From positions 372,001 to 436,000 of the forward strand of contig WPDH01000013.1 in the NCBI GenBank assembly GCA_019137255.1: 64,000 nt of DNA. The letters run 5' to 3'. Numbering within the stretch: the stretch's first letter is position 1; each line of letters starts with the position of its first letter. The translations under genes were made by a program, and so were the position numbers. Source of the stretch: Corinectria fuckeliana (taxonomy: Eukaryota; Ascomycota; Sordariomycetes; Hypocreales; Nectriaceae). This document shows positions 10,830 through 20,744 of this stretch, one piece after another. Under the pieces are notes generated by a model. That model made no database searches and was not told the origin of the DNA. It was given only the letters and a program-made list of their open reading frames with translations.

Positions 10830-12244
10830 ATGTCGACCGCTTTCCGAACCGTTGCGCCGTTCTTGCGCACCGCCCGCAGCGGCCTCGGCGGTGCTCGGGT
10901 CAACCCCCTTCAGTCCGCCTTCAAGAAGCAGAACGCTGCCGGCATCCTCAACATCTACCGATCATACGCGGTCTTCGAGCGAAGCAAGCCCCACGTCAAC
11001 ATCGGTACCATTGGCCACGTCGATCACGGAAAGGTACGCCCGGTGTCCCTCAATTGCAATTGGCGCTTCTCTGCTACACATATCGGCTGACTGTTTGGCT
11101 CATTCTCCAGACCACTCTCTCCGCCGCCATCACCAAGCGTCAGGCTGAGAAGGGCTTTGCTAACTTCCTCGACTATGGCTCCATTGACAAGGCTCCCGAG
11201 GAGCGAAAGCGTGGCATCACCATCTCCACCGCTCACATCGAGTACTCTACCGAGAACCGCCATTATTCCCACGTCGACTGCCCTGGCCACGCCGATTACA
11301 TCAAGAACATGATCACTGGTGCTGCCAACATGGACGGTGCCATCATTGTCGTCGCTGCATCGGACGGTCAGATGCCCCAGACCCGAGAGCATTTGCTGCT
11401 GGCCCGTCAGGTTGGTGTTCAGAAGATTGTCGTCTTCGTCAACAAGGTCGATGCCATTGATGACCCTGAGATGCTGGAGCTCGTCGAGATGGAGATGCGT
11501 GAGCTCCTTACCACCTACGGCTTCGAGGGTGACGAGACCCCTGTCATCATGGGCTCTGCTCTCATGGCCCTCAACAACCAGCGCCCCGATATTGGCAACG
11601 AGAGGATCGATGAGCTGCTCGAGGCTGTTGACTCATGGATCCCTACCCCTACCCGTGATCTTGACAAGCCCTTCCTCATGTCCGTCGAGGATGTCTTTTC
11701 CATTGCTGGACGTGGTACTGTCGTCTCCGGCCGTGTCGAGCGCGGTACTCTGCTCCGCGACCAGGAGATTGAGCTCGTCGGCAAGGGCCAGGAGGTCATG
11801 AAGACCAAGGTTACCGATATCGAGACCTTCAAGAAGTCTTGCGAGCGATCCGAGGCTGGCGATAACTCCGGTCTTCTCATCCGTGGTATCCGCCGTGAGG
11901 ATGTCCGCCGTGGCATGGTCGTCTGCGCCCCTGGTACTGTCAAGTCCCACACCCAGTTCCTCGCCTCCCTCTACGTCCTGACCAAGGAGGAGGGTGGCCG
12001 ACACACTGGCTTCCAGGAGCACTACCGACCCCAGCTCTACCTCCGTACTGCTGACGAGTCCGTCGACCTGACCTTCCCTGAGGGTACCGAGGACGCAACC
12101 TCCAAGACCGTCATGCCCGGTGACAACGTCGAGATGGTTGTTACCATGACCCACCCCAACGCCATCGAGGTCGGTCAGCGATTCAACGTCCGTGAGGGTG
12201 GCCGCACTGTCGCTACCGGTCTCTGCACTCGCATTGTCAAATAA
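10830..12244 (+). CDS. TUF1: mitochondrial translation elongation factor Tu
   Basis: GTPase that delivers aminoacyl-tRNA to the mitochondrial ribosome. Exons 10830-11033 and 11111-12244, intron 11034-11110 (GTACGC..CTCCAG), 445 residues. The N-terminus (MSTAFRTVAPFLRTARSG..) is basic and lacks acidic residues, as expected for a mitochondrial presequence ending near RSYAVFERSKPHVN. GTPase motifs: G1 GHVDHGKT, G3 DCPGHAD, G4 NKVD and G5 in the MGSALMAL region; the C-terminal EF-Tu barrel domains follow, ending TRIVK. The intron falls exactly inside the P-loop, between GHVDHGK and TTLSAA, so unspliced transcripts would make no GTPase. Neighbours are unrelated; a CACGTG box lies 216 bp upstream. 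Confidence 0.97.
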
Positions 12245-13005
12245 GCAGATCAAAGAGGACCTGCCCGACCTTGCTGTGAGAGCGGCTCTCGCAGTGGGAC
12301 ACGAGCGTGAAGGATATCCACGTTTGAGGAAAAAGGTGGTGGTGTACGAATTATTACGCTTATGACAACTCGGCCATGTCTCCCACTTTGAGACCAATTT
12401 GGCTCCTGTATATCTACGGCCTGGGGGCTCAAAGATCTCCGCTCTGCTTCTTCCCGTTGTCTTGACCATTGTAATTTAGACGAAATAGGGGAGGCAGTAA
12501 TCAATACTTGTAAAACTAGCATTGATGGCGCTTCCGATTGTATAATGATTCGACGTGAATCGATGTCGATAGTCCCAAACATAATCGATCAACGGTCAAT
12601 GGACATACACAAAAATTCTCATTGAATTAGAACAGTGTCAACGGGGAGGGCAGGGTTTGCTGCGTTGGCGATTTGGCAGCCATCGGGTCTATGCTGACCA
12701 CACATTCCCTCAAGACCCGACCGTCTTCTCTCTCGAAATCCCGCGTCCCAATTCGTGTCAAGTAGGGTAAAATCGAAGGTGAGTAGAGAGGCACAAGGTG
12801 TAAGGTCCAATGCAATGGTATTCGTCTATCCTCGGAGACGTTCGTCAGACGCACGATCTTCCATAGACCCAAGCAAGCCATAAAACTCCGGTTCCAAGCG
12901 GCCGCCCTCCGATATGCTTTTCGCGAGGCCCTTCACTTCTTTCAAGAGTTCCTCCTTCACTACTTGCCCCATGCCCTATTCCGAGAGAATTCGTTCCAAC
13001 ATCGC
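12245..13005. other. convergent spacer TUF1 / RPS29
   Basis: Between two converging 3' ends, 760 bp. Only short frames without resemblance to known proteins; likely the two 3' UTRs and terminator regions. Confidence 0.5.
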
Positions 13006-13350
13006 TTATCGGTACTGCACACACAAACAGTCAGCCTCTCCCGAGCCCTCAGACGCCTCGAAGAGGGTCTCCTTGATTGCCCTCGAACCAAACTCACCTT
13101 GTTGAAGCCGATATCCTTGGCCTTCTCACGGAAGCACTGACGGCACAGGTTGAGGTCATACTTGCGAATGAGACCGGCCTTGTGCTTGCAGACTCGGCTA
13201 CATTCGAGAAGAAAGAGGTTAGCATTTCGAGGGTCTCCGGGGGGGGAGAGTGCAGGGTCGCTGCGGCTAGGAGGGCGGTGAATCGTACCAGCTACGAGAG
13301 CCCTTGCCGTAGTTTCGGGGGCGTGAGTTCCAAACGCTTTCGTGAGACAT
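13006..13350 (-). CDS. RPS29: 40S ribosomal protein S29 (uS14)
   Basis: Small zinc-binding protein of the small ribosomal subunit. Three exons on the minus strand: 13350-13289, 13197-13098 and 13014-13006. Introns are 13288-13198 (GTACGA..TGTAG) and 13097-13015 (GTGAGT..GTGCAG). The last coding exon is only nine bases (TAC CGA TAA). The 56-residue product starts MSHESVWNSRPRNYGKGSRS and has the zinc ligands CRVC and CRQC 14 residues apart, then FREKAKDIGFNKYR at the end. Length equals the family norm. Without the splicing no continuous frame shows this protein, so it is easily missed. It shares a 475-bp divergent promoter with the PDI gene; two CACGTG boxes lie there. Confidence 0.95.
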
Positions 13351-13825
13351 GATTGCGGTGTTGGTGCCGAAAGCTGGAGTTGCGGATGGTGATTTCGCGA
13401 GGGTTGAAGTGGGCGGGAAATTTTGTGTGAATTTGTCGATACGTACCGCCCACCGATTGGTTTGGAGGGTTGGCAGCCCCAGCCCAGCCGAGGAGGTCCG
13501 TGAGGGCCTGGCAGCACGTGATTTGGCGCCAAAGCGTTCTCCTATCCTATCTTATCATCACGTGCGATCCCGCCACGCTCCCGCCACTTGCCGGTGGCAG
13601 ATAGTGGGGAGCTTACCTCACCGTTCTTGAATTACTAGGTAGTGAGACAAGCTCGCTGCAAGCTGGCATCTTGAAGCTTGATTTCCAAGCACCAGCAGCA
13701 GCGCAAAGGTTACTCTGCACCTTACAACGTTCTAACTTTGAACTGAGCGGCCCCTATAACTCCCAACACCTTCAGTCGCCGAACATCAACTTTGAAACGA
13801 CCTTGTTGGAATTACTTTACCCACA
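13351..13825. promoter_or_regulatory. shared divergent promoter RPS29 / PDI
   Basis: 475 bp between two divergent starts. Two CACGTG boxes at 13515-13520 and 13559-13564 lie 165-215 bp from the RPS29 ATG and 260-310 bp from the PDI ATG. A pyrimidine-rich stretch (TCCTATCCTATCTTATCATC) lies between them. Confidence 0.45.
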
Positions 13826-14990
13826 ATGGTCTTGATCAAGAGCTTCGTGCTCGCTGCACTGGCGGCCTCGGCGGCTGCCAAATCTGCTGTTATCGAGTTG
13901 CTACCGAACAACTTTGACAAGATCGTGCTCGGATCCGGCAAGCCCACGCTCGTCGAATTCTTCGCCCCCTGGTGCGGCCACTGCAAGACCCTGGCTCCCG
14001 TTTACGAGGACCTTGCCTCCTCCCTCGAGTACGCCAAGGACAAAATCCAGATCGCGAAGGTCGACGCCGATGCTCATCGAGAGCTGGGCAAGCGTTTTGG
14101 TGTTCAGGGCTTCCCTACACTCAAGTACTTCGATGGAAAGAGCAACAAACCTCAGGACTACAAGTCGGGCCGTGACCTGGACAGCTTAACCGAATTCATC
14201 CAGGATCAAACTGGTGTCTCGCCCAAGAAGAAGCTGGAAATGCCTAGCGATCTCGTCATGCTGAACCAGGGTTCATTCAACGAGGCCGTTGGCGGAGACA
14301 AGCACGTCCTGATTGCTTTCACTGCTCCGTGGTGCGGTCGTACGTATCTCCCTTCACGACACTCGCACAAGGACTAGACTAATGGGTGTTCTAGACTGCA
14401 AGACCCTCGCTCCTACCTGGGAGAGCCTTGCGACCGACTTCACTACTGACGAGAACGTTCTGATTGCCAAGGTTGACGCTGATGCTGCCGAGAACAAGGC
14501 CTGGGCCAAGTCCCAGGGCGTTTCTGGCTACCCCACGATCAAGTATTACCCGGCTGGCAGCAAGGAGGCAGTCGACTACAAGGGTGGCCGTAGCGAGAAG
14601 GACCTGGTCGACTTCATCAACTCCAAGGCTGGAACCCACAGACTCCCTGGTGGTGGTCTGGATCTTGTCGCCGGAACCGTTGATGCTCTTGATACTGTCG
14701 TGGCCAAGTTCGTCGGTGGCGCAGACCTCGCCAAGATCACGGACGAGATCAAGAAGGAGGCTAAGAACCTCAAGGGTGCCGCTGAGATTAAGTACGCCGA
14801 GTACTACCTGCGCGTCTTCGACAAGATCCGCAAGCAGGATGGCTACGTTGCCAAGGAGCTCCCCCGCTTGGAGGGCTTCCTCGAGAAAGGTGGACTTGCC
14901 CCCGCCAAGCGTGATCAGATCCAAGCCAAGGTCAACGTCCTGCGCAAGTTCGTCGCGAAGGTGGCTGAGGATATCAAGGATGAGTTGTAA
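13826..14990 (+). CDS. tigA: ER protein disulfide isomerase, TigA/ERp38 type
   Basis: Thiol-disulfide oxidoreductase of the ER lumen that forms and reshuffles disulfides in secretory proteins. Exons 13826-14339 and 14395-14990, intron 14340-14394 (55 nt, GTACGT..TTCTAG), 369 residues. A signal peptide (MVLIKSFVLAALAASAAA) is followed by two a-type thioredoxin domains. The first has APWCGHCKTLAP near residue 50; the second has the same motif, split by the intron between CG and HC. A helical ERp29c-like domain follows (TDEIKKEAKNLKGAAEIKYAEYY..). The C-terminus is IKDEL, an ER retrieval signal of the KDEL type. This a-a'-D arrangement is that of TigA. Both active sites are complete. Confidence 0.94.
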
Positions 14991-15212
14991 AGAGGGGATC
15001 TCGGGATCATGACTGGAATTATGGGAAAAGATAAACTCTATGGACGTCAATGAAGAATATACTGAATTCTTGGGTTTCGCCCTTGCTATCACATAAAACG
15101 TATCCTAAATAAACCAGCGCAACGTAACTCTGTGATGTCTAGTCGTATGTTCCAAAGGACAGCCCTGAACGCCTTGCCACCTCTAATTACCTGGGTACTC
15201 ATTTTGATACCA

Positions 15213-15636
15213 CTACTGTGAAGATCCTGTGTCCTTGGACTTGTTCTCTTGGAGGGAAGCCTCCAAGTTGTCGAGTCGTCGAGACATCTCATCCACTGTA
15301 TGGGTTGTCAGTGCCCGCGGGAGCAGCAAACACTGCGATGGAAGACTTACTCTTGGCGAAGATCTCAGACGAGACGCCAGCGAACTTGTTGGACAGCGAG
15401 TTCAGCAGCTCCTCGACAGCAGCTGTGACATCGGTGCGGGGATCCTCTGGCACCTGCGAGAAGGGTTAGTGATGTTGACAAGGTCACTCTGGCGCGGTTA
15501 TCCGCCTGCAAGCGAGCAACAGCTCGTCATGAGATAAATGGGATGCCCCGAACGGTCGGTTGGAGCATGAGGGCTTGGGGATGCGTACGCTCTCGGTCTT
15601 GTTAAGGCTGGGGGGTTCAGGGTCGTTGCTGGCCAT
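15213..15636 (-). CDS. HSBP1-like heat-shock-factor-binding coiled-coil protein
   Basis: Small coiled-coil protein like HSBP1, which binds the trimerisation region of heat shock factor and, in other eukaryotes, helps assemble the WASH complex. Minus-strand exons 15636-15589, 15453-15351 and 15295-15213; introns 15588-15454 (GTACGC..TCGCAG) and 15350-15296 (GTAAGT..ATACAG). Phases fit and give 77 residues: MASNDPEPPSLNKTES, then a helix with heptads of hydrophobics (VTAAVEELLNSLSNKFAGVS and MDEMSRRLDNLEASLQENK). The length and the single helix match HSBP1. The gene is invisible without splicing since its exons are all about 100 nt or shorter. Which partner it has in fungi is not shown here. 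Confidence 0.82.
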
Positions 15637-16089
15637 GGCCTCGACTGTGCAGGTAACGGGTGATGGCTTTGTATTCACAGCCGGGTAGCAGAGTCCCTTG
15701 GCTGGCTACTCTCAGAGGGAGGCCACGGCAGATTCGTTGAAGACGTGGTGTTGGTTCACGAGCTCACGTTTCTAAGCAGAACGGGTTGGATGTGTCGACG
15801 GCGCGTATTCGTTAGTCGCTGCAACGGGCGGGCACGGCGTTTCTCGGCATCCGCCCGCATGTACCGCCACATTCCGTCATGGGAGCGGACCCAACCGCCA
15901 AGCTTACTGTACATACTTCGTACATGGATTCGTACCTTAGGCAGCTCGCACCGTCTACAATCACCCACGCGACAACGGTTTCCCATTCACGATTACGAGC
16001 TTCTCCATTGCCGTTGCAAATGAGATCCGATACCTTCTGAAGTAGGATGTCGCTGCGGTAGCTCTGTGCCGCCGCCGCCGCCGATCAGC
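15637..16089. promoter_or_regulatory. divergent promoter HSBP1-like / DSC1-like
   Basis: 453 bp between two divergent starts. It carries TACTTCGTACA at 15914-15924, one of the recurring TAC..GTA motifs. No CACGTG box seen. Confidence 0.4.
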
Positions 16090-18615
16090 ATGCCGTTGCA
16101 GCACCCGATCGTCGGGCTGGCCTTTATCCTCTTCCTCATCTGGCTGATTTTTCCCGACGGCGAGTACCAGAGCGGGTCTCTTACACTCTCCGACCTGGCT
16201 GCCGAGAGGCTCGCGAGGTTCTACGATGCGCTCGATGTCTTGAACACCTCCCACTGGGGCGATTTCACGCCGCAGCGAAGCGATGACGACGACTCCAAAC
16301 CCTCGTATCTCAACATATCGGGGTTTCGAGAGGAGGATAAGTTTGCCTGGGAGGATCTAGGCCGGTTTCGAAAGAGGAGCTTGGAAATCAGCCGACATGC
16401 GATACCGCCAGTGGGAGGCAAGGACTTGTGGGACATTGGCCAAGGCGAGCCGGTTTGGATGAACGCATCGGGGTCGGTTCATGGCGAGTGGGTTCGGCGA
16501 GAGGGCTCTGTTCCCAGGGGATACGATAGCTACAACCTCTCTCGCAGTTTTCCTGATATGGAATGGATCGGGGACGAGACCGAGTGGGCTCGCAACATCA
16601 CAGGACACACTGGGAGGATGATGCTCCGAATCGACGGGAACAAGACGGTGTCCGAGTACGAGCAACTGGTGGAGGACAACTCGCCGGTCTCTGGAGGCTT
16701 GATACGCAGCGTCAAAGGCACCACGACCATTGAAGACACCAATGGCTCGGGCCATAATTGGGAGATGAGGCTTTGGGGCGTCCACTGGCCACACCAGGGC
16801 GTCATCCTCATGACGACGACGAGCGAGAAGTTCGAGGGCATATTTGGGCTTCCGCACCTATCTCCAAGCAGAGACTTCTTCCAGTCAAGCCAGAGGCTAC
16901 TAAACCAGTCTCTAGCCCGAACCATTGCCAAGAAGGAGGAAAACATCTACATCGATCAGACCATGCCGTGGACCTCAGACCTCGAGAACCCCATGTACAC
17001 GACCAGTCCGTCGCCACACTGCGAGTACATCATGTACGCCCAGGTCCACCCGCCGGGCCAGCAGATTCACAACCTCGACTTGGCGGACACTTCGAGGGAC
17101 ACGATGGAGTCCATCATCGGCGCCATTGAATCCGAGCTGCAATCTCCTCAGGGTGCCCCCGTTCCCAAGGCGCCGAAGCTACAAATGTCAGCCGTCATCT
17201 ACTCTCCCGACTGTGCCTTCTTCCTCGAGTCTAGAGGGCCGCCCAACTTTGGTCCGAGCGAGGCCCAACACCTCACGGGGATGAAGACGGAGGTGCACGT
17301 CTATCAAGTCAAGACCTGGATTCTCATCTACGCCATGGTAGTCTTCGCTCAGGTCAATCTGCTTAAGAATCAGATGAAGGAGTCCTGCACGCCGTCCACG
17401 ATGGGCCGCGTCAGCTTTTGGACGATGGCCATCATGGTCATGGTTGACGGCATGACGTTCACTGCCGCGGCGACGTGGGTATCATCTGCGGCGGCGACCT
17501 TCTTGCCGACTCTGGCCCTCCTCTTCTCCGCGTTCCTATCCATGACTATTGGTGGGAGCTTTCTAGCTAAGATATGGGAGGTTCAGCTGCCGGAAACGCG
17601 CCCACGGCGTGGGCGCGACCGGGCGTCAGGCACCTCCGGCAGTGACTCGGCCAGCACGGCATCCTCCGCCGTGGTAACCCCCGAACCTACCGGCCCCGGC
17701 CCGCTGCTCCCAGCGCCGGTAGTTGCGAACCAGCCGACGAGACCTCCGCCCCAGCCCGTCATCGTCCCGTCTGATCAAGACGTCGATGCTGAGATCGCTG
17801 AGGGAGCTACAGCTGTTCCTAACGCCACCACGGGGCAACGTGCTGCCGTACCTCTGTCATTTCAGACCATAGTCGGACGTCTCATCCTCTTCTCGCTGTG
17901 CATCATCTTCCTCGCCATCTCCTCCACGACCTGGTATCCTGGTCTTCGCTCTCTCTTTCTCAATGCCTGCACGCTCGTCTACTTGTCCCTCTGGGTTCCC
18001 CAGATCTACCGCAACATTCTCCGCAACTGCCGCCGCGCCCTGGCATGGCCGTTCGTGCTGGGCCAGTCTGTTCTGCGCCTCCTCCCCATCGCCTACTTCT
18101 GGGTGAAGGAAGACAACTTCCTCTACGCCCAGTCCGACCTCCGCGCCTTTGTTTTTTTCTGCGGGTGGGTCTGGCTTCAGCTCCTTGTCCTCGTCGCCCA
18201 GGACGTCGTCGGCCCGCGCTTCGGCATCCCCGTCGGCTGGACTCCTGCGGCCTGGGACTATCACCCGGTCCTCCGCGAGGACAGTCTCGAAGCTGGCGGC
18301 TTGCCCATCGGGCTGGTCTCCGATGATAGTTCCGGCACCGACCACGCCACGGCGACCTCAACGGCCTGGGAAGATGACAATGACACCAAAAAGCGCAGCT
18401 CTATCCGTACCATGGACTGCGCCATCTGCCGCGAAATTCTCGAGGTGCCCGTCCTCTCGGCCGGCGACGAGGACTCGGGCGTGGCGGGCGTCTTTGCGCG
18501 CCGCCTATACATGGTGACACCTTGCCGGCACATCTTTCACAGCGCATGTCTGGAGGGATGGATGAGATTCCGGCTGCAGTGTCCGATTTGTCGCGAGGAG
18601 CTCCCGCCGCTGTGA
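16090..18615 (+). CDS. DSC1: Dsc1/Tul1-type Golgi transmembrane RING E3 ligase
   Basis: Catalytic subunit of the Dsc/Tul1 complex, a Golgi/endosomal membrane E3 ubiquitin ligase used for SREBP activation and membrane-protein quality control in fungi. Single exon, 841 residues from ATG 16090; the frame is open a little further 5' but only through a GTG. An N-terminal hydrophobic segment (IVGLAFILFLIWLIF) is followed by a long lumenal region with several N-glycosylation sequons. From about residue 415 come six or seven membrane segments (TWILIYAMVVFAQ, FWTMAIMVMVDGMTF, LILFSLCIIFLAISS, FVFFCGWVWLQLLVLV). A Pro/Ser-rich loop divides them. The last 65 residues are a RING-H2: CAIC, then CRHIFHSACLEGW, then CPIC, eight residues from the end. 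This order is diagnostic. Confidence 0.9.
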   Translation: MPLQHPIVGLAFILFLIWLIFPDGEYQSGSLTLSDLAAERLARFYDALDVLNTSHWGDFTPQRSDDDDSKPSYLNISGFREEDKFAWEDLGRFRKRSLEISRHAIPPVGGKDLWDIGQGEPVWMNASGSVHGEWVRREGSVPRGYDSYNLSRSFPDMEWIGDETEWARNITGHTGRMMLRIDGNKTVSEYEQLVEDNSPVSGGLIRSVKGTTTIEDTNGSGHNWEMRLWGVHWPHQGVILMTTTSEKFEGIFGLPHLSPSRDFFQSSQRLLNQSLARTIAKKEENIYIDQTMPWTSDLENPMYTTSPSPHCEYIMYAQVHPPGQQIHNLDLADTSRDTMESIIGAIESELQSPQGAPVPKAPKLQMSAVIYSPDCAFFLESRGPPNFGPSEAQHLTGMKTEVHVYQVKTWILIYAMVVFAQVNLLKNQMKESCTPSTMGRVSFWTMAIMVMVDGMTFTAAATWVSSAAATFLPTLALLFSAFLSMTIGGSFLAKIWEVQLPETRPRRGRDRASGTSGSDSASTASSAVVTPEPTGPGPLLPAPVVANQPTRPPPQPVIVPSDQDVDAEIAEGATAVPNATTGQRAAVPLSFQTIVGRLILFSLCIIFLAISSTTWYPGLRSLFLNACTLVYLSLWVPQIYRNILRNCRRALAWPFVLGQSVLRLLPIAYFWVKEDNFLYAQSDLRAFVFFCGWVWLQLLVLVAQDVVGPRFGIPVGWTPAAWDYHPVLREDSLEAGGLPIGLVSDDSSGTDHATATSTAWEDDNDTKKRSSIRTMDCAICREILEVPVLSAGDEDSGVAGVFARRLYMVTPCRHIFHSACLEGWMRFRLQCPICREELPPL

Positions 18616-18895
18616 TGACGGAACTTGGATGATGGCCTGTACGAATTAGATGGATATATGTACATGTTTCGAAGGCATCGTGGCGTTGCAGAACTGTGTT
18701 TTGTATGAATAGGAATGCCATGAGCATTGATTGTATTAGGACTTTGCAAGAGTTGGATGAATGATGGTTACAGCAGAGGCAGCTTTCAGCCCTGGGTGAT
18801 GAACATGTGCAATATCGATATCCATCTCAGATCATCCGGTGCATCTAGTTATGAATTATGGCTATGCATACGTGTATACAAAGGGTGTCGTTGCA
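18616..18895. other. convergent spacer DSC1-like / racemase
   Basis: 280 bp, AT-richer than the flanking coding sequence; likely both 3' UTRs. Confidence 0.5.
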
Positions 18896-20209
18896 TCACA
18901 GCTTCGACACCTCCCCAGCCTTCAACACCAACCCACCTCCCTTGACCTCGTACTCCCGCCCGCTCTGCCAGCCGGCCCAATCCCTCAACACAGCCTCGCC
19001 GCCCGCACCCGGCGCCAACGGCCATGCCTCGTAGCCGTCCCCCTCGACGCCGCCGCCCTGCCCCAACTGCGCCGCGTCCACCAGCGCCGCACCCCGCCTC
19101 ACGGCCAGGCACGGCGTCTCCCGCAGCGTCACCGCCGGGCGCTGGTCGCCCTCGCGGCCCGCCTGGCTCTCCAGCTCCGCGTACGACAGCACCGGCGTGC
19201 AGCACGCGTCGGTGCCGTCGAAGACGGCCTCCCACTCCGCCCGCGTCCGGCCCCGGAACGTGTCCGCCAGCAGCCGCCGGAACGCCGGCCACCGCGCCGC
19301 GTCGCGTCGGCCCTCCTCCCACCCCTGGCCCGCCAGCCCCAGGCCCTCCACCAGCGCGGCGAAGAACTGCGGCTCCAGCGCGCCCACGGCCATGTACCCG
19401 CCGTCGGCCGTCTCGTACGTGTCGTACCACGGGCACCCGCCGTCGAGCAGGTTGTTGCCGCGGCCCTTGTCGCCCAGCGGCGTCTTGAGGGCCATGCGCG
19501 GGAACGTGGCCAGGTACGAGCTGCCGTCGACCATGTTGGCCTCGACGACCTGGCCGCGGCCCGACGCGGCGCGCGCCACGACGGCGAGCAGCACGCCCTG
19601 GAAGAGCACGGCGCCGCCGCCAGCGAAGTCGGCCAGCATGTTCCACGGCGGGTGCGGCTTCTCGCCGTCGCGGCCCAGCAGGCCCAGCGCGCCCGACACG
19701 GCCAGGTAGTTGATGTCGTGGCCGGCCATGGCGGCGTAGCGCCCGTCGCGGCGGAAGCCCGTCATGCGGCCGTAGATGAGGCGCGGGTTGAGGCCGCAGA
19801 GCACCTCCGGGCCGAGGCCGAGCTTCTCGAGGACGCCCGGCCGGAAGGGGTCGATGACGACGTCGGCTGCGGCGGCGAGGCGCTTGATCAGGGCGGCGCC
19901 GCGCGGGTGCTTGAGGTCGACGGCGACCGAGGCCTTGCGGCGCACGAGCATGTCCTCAGTCGGGACGGCGGCGTTGCCGGAGGTGTGCGAGCCGCCGCCG
20001 GGCTGGGCGCGGTCGATGCGGAGGACCGAGCCGCCGGCGTCGGCGAGGAGCATCCCGGCGAAGGGGCCTGCGTCTGAAGTGAGCGTCATGTCATGCCGAG
20101 ATGGCAGATGGGGAAGCCGAGTTGGGGGGGGGGGGGGGGGGGGCATACCTGGCGCGAGGCCGGCAAACTCGAGGACTTTGATGCCCCGTAGAGGCGGAGG
20201 ACCAGCCAT
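18896..20209 (-). CDS. alpha-methylacyl-CoA racemase, peroxisomal (CoA-transferase family III)
   Basis: CaiB/BaiF-fold protein of the alpha-methylacyl-CoA racemase type, which epimerises 2-methyl-branched acyl-CoAs before beta-oxidation. Minus-strand exons 20209-20149 and 20067-18896; the 81-nt intron 20148-20068 (GTATGC..CGCAG) joins GLAPG to PFAGMLLADAGGSVLRIDR, restoring the family motif; 410 residues. Candidate catalytic His in GHDINYLA and Asp in NMLADFAGGG match the racemase His/Asp pair. The C-terminus is EVSKL, a perfect PTS1 peroxisomal signal. The coding exon is strikingly GC-rich with G/C in nearly every third position, unlike its neighbours, and open frames run through it on several strands. 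The intron has no stop, is a multiple of three and holds 20 consecutive C on the coding strand. Confidence 0.9.
   Translation of the reverse strand: MAGPPPLRGIKVLEFAGLAPGMPPPPPPPTRLPHLPSRHDMTLTSDAGPFAGMLLADAGGSVLRIDRAQPGGGSHTSGNAAVPTEDMLVRRKASVAVDLKHPRGAALIKRLAAAADVVIDPFRPGVLEKLGLGPEVLCGLNPRLIYGRMTGFRRDGRYAAMAGHDINYLAVSGALGLLGRDGEKPHPPWNMLADFAGGGAVLFQGVLLAVVARAASGRGQVVEANMVDGSSYLATFPRMALKTPLGDKGRGNNLLDGGCPWYDTYETADGGYMAVGALEPQFFAALVEGLGLAGQGWEEGRRDAARWPAFRRLLADTFRGRTRAEWEAVFDGTDACCTPVLSYAELESQAGREGDQRPAVTLRETPCLAVRRGAALVDAAQLGQGGGVEGDGYEAWPLAPGAGGEAVLRDWAGWQSGREYEVKGGGLVLKAGEVSKL
20124..20143. repeat. homopolymer, 20 G (20 C on coding strand)
   Basis: A run of 20 G on the plus strand lies wholly inside the intron of the racemase gene, five bases from the GTATGC donor core. 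Its length should vary between strains, and the assembled length may be unreliable. Confidence 0.9.
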
Positions 20210-20744
20210 GACGGATTGTAATTACACGGGGATGGTAAAAAGACTACAGGGCATTCCAAGAAAACCAAGACGTATATTTTTTTGGCATCTGGAACGATGG
20301 TAAGCCCATGAAAAGGCTGGTCGGAGTTGGATACCCGCCCCGCGATGCTATCACCAACGGGCCGAGGTCGTCTGCACATTAATTAGGAGTTAAACCCGGG
20401 GTTGCCAGCGGGCCGGGAGTCCGGGAGGGGCCAGCACCGAACTCCGGAAAATGCGGGGGTGATGATGCAAGCCTCCACTGGGCAGCTAGCCCATGACCCG
20501 AGGATGGAAACCTACGCCCCTGGAACTTGGAGCCTGAGCCACTGAAGCATGTATTATTTATTTGGCTTTAAATGTGAGTTGTGCTATTCGGGCTGTTAGT
20601 AGATATGATAGTCGCGCATCAACAAGAGGGCCGGATCCGTGGTTGATCCGGCCGGCCCCATTAGGATCAAGATTTAATTTAATCCATCACCTCCTATACA
20701 CCCACACGCGGACACACACGGGCACCATCTTCCTTCCCTCCAGT
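20210..20744. other. spacer racemase / kinase fragment
   Basis: 535 bp. Contains the presumed promoter of the racemase and whatever drives the kinase fragment. The frame of the kinase fragment is open back to an ATG at 20562, but the residues encoded before 20745 (YTHTRTHTGT..) show no kinase sequence. No N-lobe motif seen in any frame. Confidence 0.5.

Noticed and set aside
11633..12469. 278-codon minus-strand frame opposite TUF1
   Set aside because: Antisense shadow of EF-Tu; low-complexity composition.
18839..20077. 412-codon plus-strand frame opposite the racemase
   Set aside because: Arg/Ala/His-rich antisense shadow caused by extreme GC bias; the minus strand carries catalytic residues and SKL.
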